Below, one piece after another: positions 25,409 through 34,201 of a stretch of 64,000 nucleotides of DNA; within the stretch, counting starts at the first letter, position 1; every line of letters begins with the position of its first letter. The notes under the pieces are model-generated. The model saw nothing but the letters and a program-made list of their open reading frames with translations. It was not told the DNA's origin and did no database searches. The DNA lies in NCBI GenBank assembly GCA_964482955.1, contig CAYZZW010000009.1:1-64000 (forward strand), given 5' to 3'. Source of the stretch: JAPLSN01 sp964482955. GTDB taxonomy: Bacteria > Spirochaetota > Spirochaetia > Treponematales > UBA12059. A program made the position numbers and the translations under genes.

Positions 25409-28242
25409 ACGTATCGTCCCGCTTCTCGAAAACCCTCCGAGCCGCTTTCGGCCTCGCCCTCGTCCTGGCGACCTTGGCCTCCTGCCAGGCCATCTTCGAC
25501 CTGAGCGCCGGAGCGAAGCTCACCCTCGAGTTCCCGCGGTCCAAGGACGTCTCGGCCAAAAGCGTCGATTTCAGCCTCATAACCGAGTGGCGCCTTCGCC
25601 TGACCGGCCCCGGCCCCGACGTCGACAAGACCTACCCCGCCGGCACCACGGGCGCCACGCTCGAGGACATCATCGTCGGCACCTGGACGATCGCGGTCGA
25701 CGGCATCGACGCTTCGGACGTCTCCATCTACCACTCGGAGCGGGAAGTCACCCTCAAGCAAGGCGACAACGCGGTGAGTCTCACGCTGGCGTGGACGGAG
25801 GGGCTGGCGATCGCGCGGATCCACAGCGAGAGCAATCTTGTGGATTCAACGGGACGGTCCGTTCTGACATCATTCACCACGGGAATCGCGACGACGCCCG
25901 ATCGTTATTCCGACATCGCCGAGCGGTTGCAAGGCGATTATTACATTCGGTTCGACAGCACGGCCGATGTATCCACCAACGGCGGCAGTATTCAAATCAC
26001 CATGAGCGGAGGGAAACCCCTGTACCTCGGCGACGTGTTCACGATCGCGATGTGGATATTTCCCGTACCGGCGACTAATACTTTCAAAAAGCAAGTCATC
26101 GTGAGCAACCAGCCCGGAACGGTCACTGGCGGTTTTTCGACCGGGAGTGGTTTTACTCTGTCGTACAATACGTATGGTGGCGGTTCGGAAGATGGCGCGC
26201 TCTTTTTCGAAACCGCCGACGGAACGGAACGCCGGGCGTTCAAGGTGGACAGCGCGATCAAAACGAACACGTGGCAGCATGTCGCCGTGGCGGTGGATAA
26301 AATCGGCGGTGTCGCGCGGGTATACTTGAACGGCACGCTGGCGTCGACAGTCACTGAAGGACCGGAATTCCTTGCATCGTTCTTGACCAGTCAATACATC
26401 CAGCTAGGCGGGATGATGGACGGCGTCTTTTTCTATTCCGGCCGCATGGACGACGTCTGCTTTTACGGCGGCGCCCTCGACGCCGCCCAGGTACAGGCTC
26501 TCATCGGCCAGAGCGCCTTCGCCGGCGGCTCCGGCATCGCGGCCGATCCCTACCGCGTAGCCAACCCGCAACAGCTCAGCAACGTGCGGTGGCTCCTCGA
26601 CAGGGCGTATGTGTTGGCCAATTCCGCCCCGCTGAACATGAGTTCCTACGAATGGGTGCCCATCGGAACGGAGGCCTCGCCCTTTACCGGAACCTTCGAC
26701 GGCGCGGGCAGGGAAATCGGGGCGCTGAACATCAACGCGAACGATGCCTTTCTTTTCGATTCCGCCGGGCTGTTCGGTTACACCCGCTCCGCTACACTGA
26801 AAAACATTCGATTGTCAAATGCTGCCGTCAGCGTAACATACGCGCCTACCGGTGCCGTCGGCGCCCTCGCAGGAATCGCCGTGAATACGGACATCTTGAA
26901 TTGCGCGGCATCAGTCATGATCAATCCGGTGAACGACATCCAGAAGGTCGGCGGCCTCGTCGGACAATACGAAGTCAGGTCCGGAGCGGGTACGAGGTCG
27001 ATCGTCGGTTGTTCGGCCAACGCGATAATCGTCGGAGGCGGGACAATCGGCGGGTTGATCGGGTGGGTTTCCGCTGAGACGGGCAGTACATGCCTCATCC
27101 AAGACTGTTCCTCCTCGGGAAGCGCGTCAAGTACGAGATCGGGAAGTATCGTCGGCGGACTCGTCGGGCAACTCGATCCCAATACCCGCACCGAGCGCTC
27201 GTGGTCGTCGGCGAACTGCGCCGGGGAACGAAGTGTCGGCGGTTTCGTCGGGTATGCCTATCAGGCGGCGATCGAAGCCTGTTACGCGAAAGGAAACGCC
27301 ACCTACCCCAACGCCGCTTTTGGCGGCAATGGTTCATCGGGCGGTTTTGCCGGATGGGTATCATCCGGCGCCAGCATCAAGAATTGTTACTCACTCGGCA
27401 ATGTGGAAAACCAAGCCACGGTAGTGAATAAGGCCGGCGCCTTTATCGGTTGGGCGGATAATAGCACGGTAGTGGAACGATGTTACGGAGCCGGCTGCGT
27501 GATCAGCCCGAAGGCCGCAGCGGGCGGTTTCTGGGGCGGCAGCAGCACGGTTGTTCCGTCATACTGCCACTACGATCATGACGCAAACACCTTCGACCCC
27601 ATGACCTATGATGCCAAGGATCGCACCACCCCGGAAATGATTGTCAGAGGCACCTTTGCCAGCTGGGATATCGCAGACGAGGGAATAACGAGTTCAAGCC
27701 TCTGGGTCATCCGCCCCGGCAGCTACCCCTACCTCCGCTGGCAGGGCACCGCGAACATCCCCATTGCGCCGCTCTTCGTGAAGTCGGTGAACTACGACAA
27801 TGCTTCCGGAAAGGTCTCACAGCTTCTCGAAGCGGGCGATTCCATCTCGATAAGATTCAATCAACCGATTTCCAGAGATTCGATCGCTCCCGGCGCTTCA
27901 TGGCCCGTCGGCGGCGCCGGCAGCGTCTTCTTCAATATCAATGAAATCGGGTTCGTATTTGCTCTTAACGCGCCTTCATGGAACGTAGGGTCGTTCAGCG
28001 CGATAGGGAACTTGTTTTCGGGCGCTAAAACGGATGTATCATACGTTTCCACCGCGAGTCTTTCGGAAGGAGACTGCGTGTTGACGCTCGCGTTCGCTTC
28101 GGTCGGCGGATCGTTCAATTTCGGTACCGCTACTGCCGCCAATAATCTTCTTTTCACGCCATCCGTGAACATAAGAAGCGCGTACAATACGCCGATAACT
28201 TCGTCGACTTTTACCCCTACGGTTGGTACGATCTTCTTCTAA
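25405..28242 (+). CDS. Surface lipoprotein with LamG-like domain and GLUG repeats
   Basis: A 945-residue lipoprotein: signal peptide with lipobox LASC at Cys27, then an Ig-like stretch (40-130), a LamG/concanavalin-like jelly roll (about 170-370, including NTWQHVAVAVDK and RVYLNGTLAST), and from about 400 to 760 several GLUG-type repeats (GGLVGQ, GGLIGW, GGLVGQ, GGFVGY, GGFAGW). The tail (780-945) resembles a bacterial Ig-like domain. Such proteins adhere to or bind glycans at the cell surface. From about 25860 the codon use and GC fall noticeably below the neighbouring genes, hinting at acquisition or relaxed selection. A terminator follows. Confidence 0.85.
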   Translation: MNVSSRFSKTLRAAFGLALVLATLASCQAIFDLSAGAKLTLEFPRSKDVSAKSVDFSLITEWRLRLTGPGPDVDKTYPAGTTGATLEDIIVGTWTIAVDGIDASDVSIYHSEREVTLKQGDNAVSLTLAWTEGLAIARIHSESNLVDSTGRSVLTSFTTGIATTPDRYSDIAERLQGDYYIRFDSTADVSTNGGSIQITMSGGKPLYLGDVFTIAMWIFPVPATNTFKKQVIVSNQPGTVTGGFSTGSGFTLSYNTYGGGSEDGALFFETADGTERRAFKVDSAIKTNTWQHVAVAVDKIGGVARVYLNGTLASTVTEGPEFLASFLTSQYIQLGGMMDGVFFYSGRMDDVCFYGGALDAAQVQALIGQSAFAGGSGIAADPYRVANPQQLSNVRWLLDRAYVLANSAPLNMSSYEWVPIGTEASPFTGTFDGAGREIGALNINANDAFLFDSAGLFGYTRSATLKNIRLSNAAVSVTYAPTGAVGALAGIAVNTDILNCAASVMINPVNDIQKVGGLVGQYEVRSGAGTRSIVGCSANAIIVGGGTIGGLIGWVSAETGSTCLIQDCSSSGSASSTRSGSIVGGLVGQLDPNTRTERSWSSANCAGERSVGGFVGYAYQAAIEACYAKGNATYPNAAFGGNGSSGGFAGWVSSGASIKNCYSLGNVENQATVVNKAGAFIGWADNSTVVERCYGAGCVISPKAAAGGFWGGSSTVVPSYCHYDHDANTFDPMTYDAKDRTTPEMIVRGTFASWDIADEGITSSSLWVIRPGSYPYLRWQGTANIPIAPLFVKSVNYDNASGKVSQLLEAGDSISIRFNQPISRDSIAPGASWPVGGAGSVFFNINEIGFVFALNAPSWNVGSFSAIGNLFSGAKTDVSYVSTASLSEGDCVLTLAFASVGGSFNFGTATAANNLLFTPSVNIRSAYNTPITSSTFTPTVGTIFF

Positions 28243-28246
28243 TCGA

Positions 28247-28285
28247 GAAACAGCCGGGAGCCCACCGCCCCCGGCTGTTTCTTTC
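28247..28285 (+). terminator. Rho-independent terminator of the lipoprotein gene
   Basis: Perfect 12-bp stem GAAACAGCCGGG/CCCGGCTGTTTC (28247-28258 with 28270-28281), followed by a pyrimidine-rich, T-containing tract. Starts 4 bp after the stop codon. Confidence 0.88.
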
Positions 28286-28291
28286 GCTCTT

Positions 28292-28372
28292 TCCCTTCTT
28301 CTCTTCTCTTAAACCCTCTTCTCTCTTCTCCGTGTCCTCCGTGGCAAAAACTCCGTGCTCTCCGTGGTTGCC
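28292..28372. repeat. Diverged partial copy of the CACGAAG element
   Basis: Contains TTAAACCCTCTTCTC (reverse of the GAGAGGGTTTAAG box of other copies) and two CCGTGNNCTCCGTGG units, the reverse strand of CCACGGAG-type repeats. Only one end of the element is recognisable. Confidence 0.55.
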
Positions 28373-28425
28373 TCCCCGCTGTGGGTCGGTTTCATCGGCG
28401 GCCTCTTCGCGCCGAAGCCGTGCCG

Positions 28426-29247
28426 TCACGGCAGCAGCTGGTAGTCCTGCACGATCTGTATCGTGCTTTCGACGTCGGTGACGCCGGGCACCGCGTGCGC
28501 GGCGGCGAGGGCGGCGTCCACGGCCGCCTGGCTGTTCGACACGCCGCGCAGCGTCACCTGTCCGCCGCGCACCTCCGCCTCCGCGAAGTGCACGGGCAGG
28601 TTCTTCGCGTAGACCACTTCGTCGATGACGCGGCTGCCGAGGAGCAGTTCGGCGAACCGCGCTTTGCCGGCCTGGTCGGCCGCGGCGTCCGCGCGGAGCT
28701 TCGCGGCGGCCACGAGGAAGCCGACGAGGGCGTCCGGGGCGAAGGTCGCGGAATTCACGCAGAGATCGTAGTTGGACGGATCGAGCCAATCGACGTCGAA
28801 GAAAAAGCGGTGGAAGCCGGCGCGATCCTGGTCGTTCTTGTGGACGAGCCGCTCGGCCTGGCGTTCGGGGAGGGCGGATTCCTTGGCGGTGGCCGACACG
28901 CGCTTGCGGAAGGGCGCGTCGACAAGGACGGACAGGACGCCTGCTACGCCCGAGAACACGGAAAAGCCGCCGCGACCCACGACGAGACACGGGCCCTTCG
29001 TCGCCTCGTCGTAGAGGACGAGCTTCAGGTAATGCAGGTATTCGTCGCGGTCGCGCGACATGGCCGCGGCGAGCGACGGTTTCTTTTCGTCGAAGCGACG
29101 CGTCCGCTCGGAGCCGAAGCCGATCTCCTCGAGCCGTTTTTCCACGTACGCGCGGTCGACGTTGCGGAAGCCCAGAGCCTCCGCGAGCTTTCCGATGGTG
29201 CCCTCGGAAACGGCGCCTGGCTGCCTGGCGAGGCACATCACGTTCAT
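28426..29247 (-). CDS. Cytidylate-kinase-like protein fused to a C-terminal BON domain
   Basis: A 273-residue protein. Residues 1-200 match the cytidylate-kinase-like family, a P-loop-kinase fold found in many anaerobes and of unsettled substrate; recognisable parts are FRNVDRAYVEKRLEE, the GRGGF loop, and ERQAERLVHKNDQDRAGFHRFFF. The classic GXXGXGKS loop is absent at the N-terminus. Residues 205-270 form a BON domain (two BON-like halves: VIDEVVYAKNLPVHFAEAEVRG and GVTDVESTIQIV), usually found in envelope or lipid-binding proteins. GGAGG precedes the ATG. A perfect palindrome sits upstream, between it and the divergent EamA gene. Confidence 0.82.
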   Translation of the reverse strand: MNVMCLARQPGAVSEGTIGKLAEALGFRNVDRAYVEKRLEEIGFGSERTRRFDEKKPSLAAAMSRDRDEYLHYLKLVLYDEATKGPCLVVGRGGFSVFSGVAGVLSVLVDAPFRKRVSATAKESALPERQAERLVHKNDQDRAGFHRFFFDVDWLDPSNYDLCVNSATFAPDALVGFLVAAAKLRADAAADQAGKARFAELLLGSRVIDEVVYAKNLPVHFAEAEVRGGQVTLRGVSNSQAAVDAALAAAHAVPGVTDVESTIQIVQDYQLLP

Positions 29248-29293
29248 GACCCCCTCCTTCCGCCGGGGCTCGCCGCCCCGCCGTGCGTACTGT

Positions 29294-29308
29294 CTACGTT
29301 AAACGTAG
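29294..29308. promoter_or_regulatory. Palindromic operator candidate between divergent genes
   Basis: CTACGTT-A-AACGTAG, perfect 7-bp arms, lies 47 bp before the kinase-like gene and 98 bp before the EamA gene. The overlapping minus-strand sequence AACGTAGACAG also occurs upstream of the gene at 3522 and, as AATGTAGACAG, upstream of the gene at 146. Confidence 0.5.
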
Positions 29309-29405
29309 TACCGTCCGGAGCAGTCGTCAAACGCCGTCGACGCGGCGGGGGGCGCCCAACGCACTTCTTCCATAAATATGAACGCGGGTATATAGTCGAT
29401 TCACC

Positions 29406-30302
29406 ATGGAACGAATCGGCGAACTCGCGGCCTTCGGCACGGCCATCTGCTGGACCCTGTCGGCCATCTTTTTCGAAAAGGCGTCGAAGCGCGTCGGCAG
29501 CTTCGCGGTCAACTTCTACAAAGTCGTCATCGCGCTCGCGCTGCTCGCGGTCGTGAACGCCTTCCTCCGGGGTATGCCCCTGCCGCTCGACGCGCCTCCG
29601 CGCGCGTGGTTTTTCCTGAGCCTGTCGAGTTTCGTCGGCTTCGTCGTGGCCGACATCTTCCTTTTTTCGGCGTACGCGCTCATCGGCTCGCGCATGACGA
29701 CGCTATTCCTCGCGCTCTCGGCGCCCATCACCGCGCTGTTCGGCTTCCTCTTCATGGGGGAAGTGATGCCGGTCCGCGGCCTCCTGGCGATGGTCATCGT
29801 CATAGTCGGCATCGCGCTGGCAGTGCTCGGGAAGGGCGACGCGAAGGTACTGGCCTCCGGCGACAAGACCATGGCGAAGGGCTACCTGTTCGCCTTCCTC
29901 TCGTCGATCGGGCAGGCGGGCGGGCTCATCCTCACGAAGGCCGGTCTCGGAAACTACGACCCCATCGCCGGCACGCAGATCCGCCTCATGATCGCCATTC
30001 CCGGCTTCGCGCTCGTGTCGCTCCTCTTCGGGCAGGCGCGGAAGGTGTTCGTCGAAGCCCCGCGCGACCCCGCGGGCGCCCGCGCCACCTTCGTCGGCGC
30101 CGTCTTCGGCCCGACCCTCGGCGTGAGCCTCTCGCTCTTCGCGCTCCAGCACACGTTGGCCGGCACCGCGAGCACCCTCATCGGCCTGACCCCGGTCCTC
30201 ATCATCGCCCCGTCGGTCTTCCTCCTCAAACAGAAAGTGAGCGTCCTCGAAGTGGTCGGCGCCGTGGTGGCGGTAGCGGGGGCGGCCGTATTTTTCATGT
30301 AA
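29406..30302 (+). CDS. EamA-family drug/metabolite transporter
   Basis: A 298-residue permease with ten predicted helices and two EamA repeats (residues 5-145 and 158-298), the full DMT layout. The conserved end of the repeat is seen as FLFMGEVMPVRGLLAMVIVIVG and VFLLKQKVSVLEVVGAVVAV. DMT proteins export small metabolites or amino acids; the substrate is unknown. TATAGT (29391-29396) lies 9 nt before the ATG with TTCCAT 17 bp further up and no Shine-Dalgarno. A repeat element begins 5 bp after its stop. Confidence 0.88.
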   Translation: MERIGELAAFGTAICWTLSAIFFEKASKRVGSFAVNFYKVVIALALLAVVNAFLRGMPLPLDAPPRAWFFLSLSSFVGFVVADIFLFSAYALIGSRMTTLFLALSAPITALFGFLFMGEVMPVRGLLAMVIVIVGIALAVLGKGDAKVLASGDKTMAKGYLFAFLSSIGQAGGLILTKAGLGNYDPIAGTQIRLMIAIPGFALVSLLFGQARKVFVEAPRDPAGARATFVGAVFGPTLGVSLSLFALQHTLAGTASTLIGLTPVLIIAPSVFLLKQKVSVLEVVGAVVAVAGAAVFFM

Positions 30303-30307
30303 GGCTT

Positions 30308-30403
30308 CACCACGAAGAGCACGAAGGTTGAGCCACGAGCGAAGCTTAGCGAGTATTCGAGCGTTAGGGCACGAAGGAAGAGGGGAGAGGGTTTAAGATA
30401 GGC
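30308..30403. repeat. CACGAAG element, one-sided copy
   Basis: Starts with TTCACCACGAAGAGCACGAA, holds the shared core (GAGCGAAGCTTAGCGAGTAT, 30338-30367) and ends with the GAGAGGGTTTAAG box. It lies 5 bp after the EamA stop. The opposite terminal repeat is missing. Confidence 0.75.
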
Positions 30404-30414
30404 TATCGCGGGCC

Positions 30415-30545
30415 GGTTCTTAGCCAGCGAAAGCGCACCGTGATTCGTTCGGCTTGCCAGCCGTTGTGCGGCCCTACTGGGGCAAGGCGGCGCCAGCTTG
30501 TTTGAACCGTATGCGCCGGGTCGGGTGGCGCCTTCCAAGCCGGTC
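30415..30545. repeat. Degenerate copy of the hairpin element lacking the hairpin
   Basis: Begins with TTAGCCAGCGAAAGC like the next element 127 bp downstream, and shares the CCGTYGTGCGG...TACTGGGG segment with it, but the long hairpin is absent. Probably a decayed or partial tandem copy. Confidence 0.55.
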
Positions 30546-30563
30546 CTTAGCCAGCGAAAGCCC

Positions 30564-30790
30564 GCCGCGATTCGCCGACCGTCAAACCGTCGTGCGGCAT
30601 TACTGGGGACACCCGGCGCCCGATGACGAACCGGATGCGACCGCCGGGTGGGGCATACCAGTACCCATGACGAATATTGCGAGTACTCTCGCCTATTCGT
30701 CATGGGTACTGGTATGCCCCGGACCCCGGTCACCTCGGTTCGACCTTCGTCCGCCGCACTTTCCCGGAAAGCCTCAATGACGGTTACAGT
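30564..30790. repeat. Hairpin element copy A (perfect 27-bp arms)
   Basis: An element of about 230 bp centred on a perfect inverted repeat, arms 30650-30676 and 30694-30720, 17-nt centre that itself forms GCGAG-TACT-CTCGC. The flanks also pair imperfectly (CCGGGT with ACCCCGG). A second copy lies at 37605-37836 in the same orientation. ORFs can be read through it on both strands, but they are a by-product of the palindrome. No transposase is linked. Confidence 0.85.
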
Positions 30791-30888
30791 TCCTCGATCA
30801 CGGCCCGCGACCCGCGTGTTGCCTTTCGTCGACCGGGCGGCTACAATGACCGTATCATAAAATCGATCCATAAAGTCCGGAGGCCGCC

Positions 30889-31443
30889 ATGATCGACCTT
30901 GAAGAGTACGGAAACCTCGCGAACGACACCGGAGCCTTCCTCGACATCGAGCTGGAAATCCAGAAAGAGGCGCTCAAGACCTGGGAAGAAAAGCCCGGGC
31001 AGAACTACTTCCTCGTGGAAATCCGCGACGGCAAGCTCCTGGCCGGCTACTGCCTCTACCACCGCGCCGCCAACACCGACTTCACGATGGACATCCACAG
31101 CTTCGTCGTGGACCGCGACTACCGCGACAAGGGCGTGGGCGTGCGCCTCCTCGAGATGGTGGAAGACGAGCTCCTTTCCACGATGGGCCACGCCATCCTC
31201 CGCATCGAAATCTCCCGCAAGAAGGAATCGATCGTCGGCGACCAGTTCTTCGCGGAGAACGGCTTCGAAATGATCGGACACATCCCCGACTTTTACGAAG
31301 AGGGGAACGACTACTACATCTACGTGCGCCACGTCTGCCCCGAGCCGGACGAGCCCGAAGAGCTGGAGTCCGGCGAACGCCTGGCCGCGCAGGGCGGGCC
31401 GGAAGACGGAGGACAGAAAGCGGGAGAGCCCTCCGTCGGTTGA
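30889..31443 (+). CDS. GNAT-family N-acetyltransferase
   Basis: A 184-residue protein with a single GNAT domain (residues about 15-160). The acetyl-CoA pyrophosphate loop is VVDRDYRDKGVGVRLLEMVE, matching the Q/RxxGxG/A pattern, followed by the RIEISRKKESIVGDQFFAENGFEMIG-type helix and strand. The acceptor is unknown. The acidic C-terminal tail (residues 150-184) is low complexity. GGAGG lies 5 nt before the ATG and TACAAT (30842-30847) about 40 nt upstream is a plausible -10 box. The gene directly follows the two repeat elements. Confidence 0.85.
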   Translation: MIDLEEYGNLANDTGAFLDIELEIQKEALKTWEEKPGQNYFLVEIRDGKLLAGYCLYHRAANTDFTMDIHSFVVDRDYRDKGVGVRLLEMVEDELLSTMGHAILRIEISRKKESIVGDQFFAENGFEMIGHIPDFYEEGNDYYIYVRHVCPEPDEPEELESGERLAAQGGPEDGGQKAGEPSVG

Positions 31444-31792
31444 GCGGGGCGCTCCCGGCGCTTCGCGCCGGTCGGGGTTTCCGCTTCAAGTCCTCGAACG
31501 TGGCGTGCGCCGCGTTCTCCGGGCTTTTCGCTCCTACCCCTAGCGCGGAATCCAGACGTACGGCTGGCTTTGGACCGATATTAGGCGGCATTTCCCGCCG
31601 ATTCTCCCCGCGGACCCTGTTTTTTTTCGTCCAATCTGCCGAAAATTATCAGACGAGGTCCCGACGCTCCGGAAACGGCGCGTCGTAGAGCGGCTTCGGC
31701 GGAGGCGGAGGACGCGCGTGTCGTCCGCGCGCCCGCGACAGCACCGCGCGCCCGAGCGAACGGGTTTCCGCGGATTCCGAGGACGGACGCAG
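31444..31792. other. 349-bp intergenic stretch without a recognised gene
   Basis: Contains a GGCGG/CCGCC mini-hairpin near 31585-31600 and an isolated run of eight Ts at 31620-31627 that is not directly behind a stem. Only short unconvincing ORFs. It may hold the GNAT 3' end and the amidohydrolase promoter, but I could not place either. Confidence 0.5.
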
Positions 31793-33028
31793 GTGAAATC
31801 GTATTCGATCAGGAACGGCATCGTCGTCGCCCCGGGTTCGATCCAGCCCAAGGGCACGCTGGGCATCACGGCGGGACGTCTCACCGACCGTATCCCCAAG
31901 GGCCCGTCGATCGACCTCGGTGGGGACGTGTACGTGTATCCCGCGCTCGTCAACTCCCACGACCATCTCCGCGGCGATTACCTGCCGCGCGTCGGCCCGC
32001 CCGAGGGCGTCTTCTACCTGAACTGGGCGCCCTGGGACAACGATCTCAAGGCTTCCAAGACCTTCGTCGAGCGCTCGGCCCTCAATTTCGACCAAATGTA
32101 CCAGCTCGGGAGCTACAAGAACCTCTTTTCGGGCGTGGCGACGGTCAACGACCACTTTCCGCACGAGATCAACGATCCTTACATCTCCAAGCTGCCCATC
32201 CGCGTCATCAAGGAATACACGCTCGCGCACGAATGTTCGAGCTTCGACCTCAAGTGGGGCGACGGCATCGATATCGAGCACGCGCGCGCCCTCGAGAAGG
32301 ACTGGCCCTTCATCACCCACCTGGAAGAGGGCTTCGACCCCGAGTCGACCGACGGCGTCGGCGTCCTGGAAAGGCACAAGGCGCTGGACGACCACGCGCT
32401 CCTCATCCACTGCATCGGCTTTTCCGACGCGGACATCGCCAAGGTGGCCAAGGCCGGCGCGTCCGTGTCCTGGTGCCCCGGCTCGAACATGTTCATGTTC
32501 AACGTCACCTGCAAGATCCGCAAGCTCCTCGAGGCCGGGGTCAACGTGGCGTTCGGCACCGACTCGACGCACACGGGCACGCCCAACCTGCTCGCCGAGA
32601 TCAAGTACGGCCGCGAACTCTACCGCTCCATGTACGGCGAGGACCTGCCGGCCAAGACCATCTTCGACATGGTCACGGTCAACTCGGCGCGCGCGTTCCG
32701 CATGCAGGACCGCGTCGGCACGCTCGAAAACGGCAAGTTCGCGGACGTGCTCGTCGTACGCGCCAGGCACGACGACCCCTACGAGAACCTGGTTCGGGCG
32801 ACGCCCGAGGACATCCTCTTCCTCTCGGTCGAAGGCGAGCCCGTGCTCGCGGCGGTCGAGTACGCCGGCGCCCTCGGCGCGGACGACCCGCCCGCGGGCT
32901 ACGAAGCCGTGACCATCGACGGCCGGCGGACGCTCGTGAAGGGCGCCCCGCTGGATCTGTACCGGACGGTGCGGAAGCTCGTCGGCTTCGACAAGAAGCT
33001 CGAATATCTTCCGTTCGAGGTGGCGTGA
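31793..33028 (+). CDS. Amidohydrolase-superfamily metal hydrolase
   Basis: A 411-residue metal-dependent hydrolase of the chlorohydrolase/cytosine-deaminase-like group. The first metal motif is NSHDHL (His56, His58). Later come a His in FITHLEEGF, a His in LLIHCIGF and the Asp in FGTDSTHTGTPN; the end ENGKFADVLVVRA is the usual return to the beta-sandwich. Substrate unknown; deamination or dechlorination of an N-heterocycle is typical. GTG 31793 is preferred (GAGG 9 nt upstream); an ATG at 31718 adds a low-complexity Arg-rich extension. It precedes the cNMP-binding pair by 114 bp. Confidence 0.85.
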   Translation: MKSYSIRNGIVVAPGSIQPKGTLGITAGRLTDRIPKGPSIDLGGDVYVYPALVNSHDHLRGDYLPRVGPPEGVFYLNWAPWDNDLKASKTFVERSALNFDQMYQLGSYKNLFSGVATVNDHFPHEINDPYISKLPIRVIKEYTLAHECSSFDLKWGDGIDIEHARALEKDWPFITHLEEGFDPESTDGVGVLERHKALDDHALLIHCIGFSDADIAKVAKAGASVSWCPGSNMFMFNVTCKIRKLLEAGVNVAFGTDSTHTGTPNLLAEIKYGRELYRSMYGEDLPAKTIFDMVTVNSARAFRMQDRVGTLENGKFADVLVVRARHDDPYENLVRATPEDILFLSVEGEPVLAAVEYAGALGADDPPAGYEAVTIDGRRTLVKGAPLDLYRTVRKLVGFDKKLEYLPFEVA

Positions 33029-33142
33029 CGCATGGCGAAGGTTCCGGTTTTCGGCTACAGTACAACCGACGGGGAACGCGCGGGCGCGGCAGGCGCCCGT
33101 CCGGCGGTTCCGTCGACCTCTCCGGGATTCATGGGGTAAGGC

Positions 33143-34201
33143 ATGCCGAAGGTCGCCACGTTCAGAGCCAGCTCGGTCATCTACTTCCAGGGTGACTCGA
33201 GCGACAGGATCTTCATCCTCCAATCCGGTCAGGTGAGCCTCAACTACACGGACGTGGAGACCGGCAAGGAAATCCACGACCTCATCCAGACCGGCGAATT
33301 TTTCGGCGTGAAGAGCTCACTCGGCAAGTACGCCCGCGAGGAAAACGCCCTCGTCCTCCGAGACGCGCAGGTGCTCGTGCTGACCGTGCCGGAGTTCGAG
33401 CAGCTGGCCATGGCCAATACGCGCGTCATCCTCAAGATGCTTAAGGTCTTCTCGAACCAGCTCAGGCGTATCCACAAGCAGGTCGAGAACCTCCTCGAAA
33501 AGCAGGAAGCCGCGAGCCCGGACATGGGGCTCTTCGCCACGGGCGAGTACTACCTCCGCAACCGCATGTACTCCCAGGCCAAGTACGTCTTCGGCCGCTA
33601 CCTGACCTACTACCCGGCGGGGAAGTTCGCCGACCGCGCGGGGAAGCTCCTCGAAGTGGCGGAGTCCGCGTTCATGAAGTACGGCGACGGGAAGGGGCCG
33701 GCCCCCGCGATGGGCGGCGGTCCGGGAAGCTCGGCGCCCCCGGCTACGACGCGCCCGGGAGCTCCGGCTGCGGTCTCCGCGCAGGCGGCCGAACGGAATC
33801 CCCAGAACCTCTCGGACACGGCCAAGAGCTACTACAACGCCGTGAGCCTCTTCAGCCAGGAGAAGTACCAGGACGCCTTCAAGGAGTTCAAGCGCATCGC
33901 CGAGAGCGGCGACGACCCGGAATACGTGGCCAAGGCGGCCTACGACATGGGCCGCGCGCTCTTCATGCTCGGACAGTACGACATCGTCATCCGGCATTTC
34001 ACGCAGATGGTGCAGTCGATGCCCAAGCACCCGGACCTCCTCGACATCCTCTACTTCCTCGGGGCGGCCTACGACAAGAAGGGCGACGCCGAGCGCGCGA
34101 AGGGATTTTTCCGCAAGATCCTCTCGATGGAACCCGACGAGGACGCGGCCACGCACTCGAAGGCCCGTCGCGCGCTTAAAAAACTGGAAGGGGGCGCCTG
34201 A
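33143..34201 (+). CDS. Cyclic-nucleotide-binding protein with TPR-like C-terminus
   Basis: A 352-residue protein with an N-terminal cNMP-binding beta-roll (residues 5-115: YFQGDSSDRIFILQSGQVSL, LIQTGEFFGVKS) but no helix-turn-helix. After a Pro/Ala/Gly linker (about 185-225) a set of TPR-like helical repeats follows (YYNAVSLFSQEKYQDAFKEF, AAYDMGRALFMLGQYDIVIR, LYFLGAAYDKKGDAERAKGFF). So it senses a ligand and probably binds a protein partner rather than DNA. Its TGA overlaps the ATG of the next gene (TGATG). TACAGT at 33056-33061 may be the -10 box. Confidence 0.88.
   Translation: MPKVATFRASSVIYFQGDSSDRIFILQSGQVSLNYTDVETGKEIHDLIQTGEFFGVKSSLGKYAREENALVLRDAQVLVLTVPEFEQLAMANTRVILKMLKVFSNQLRRIHKQVENLLEKQEAASPDMGLFATGEYYLRNRMYSQAKYVFGRYLTYYPAGKFADRAGKLLEVAESAFMKYGDGKGPAPAMGGGPGSSAPPATTRPGAPAAVSAQAAERNPQNLSDTAKSYYNAVSLFSQEKYQDAFKEFKRIAESGDDPEYVAKAAYDMGRALFMLGQYDIVIRHFTQMVQSMPKHPDLLDILYFLGAAYDKKGDAERAKGFFRKILSMEPDEDAATHSKARRALKKLEGGA

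Noticed and set aside
30454..30780. Open frame with VVRHYWGHPA, similar to one at 37541-37840
   Set aside because: The similarity is due to the duplicated hairpin element, and both strands are open because of the palindrome. No ribosome site and no codon bias.
31620..31627. Run of eight Ts after the GNAT gene as a terminator
   Set aside because: The nearest stem ends about 20 bases earlier, so it does not form an intrinsic terminator.
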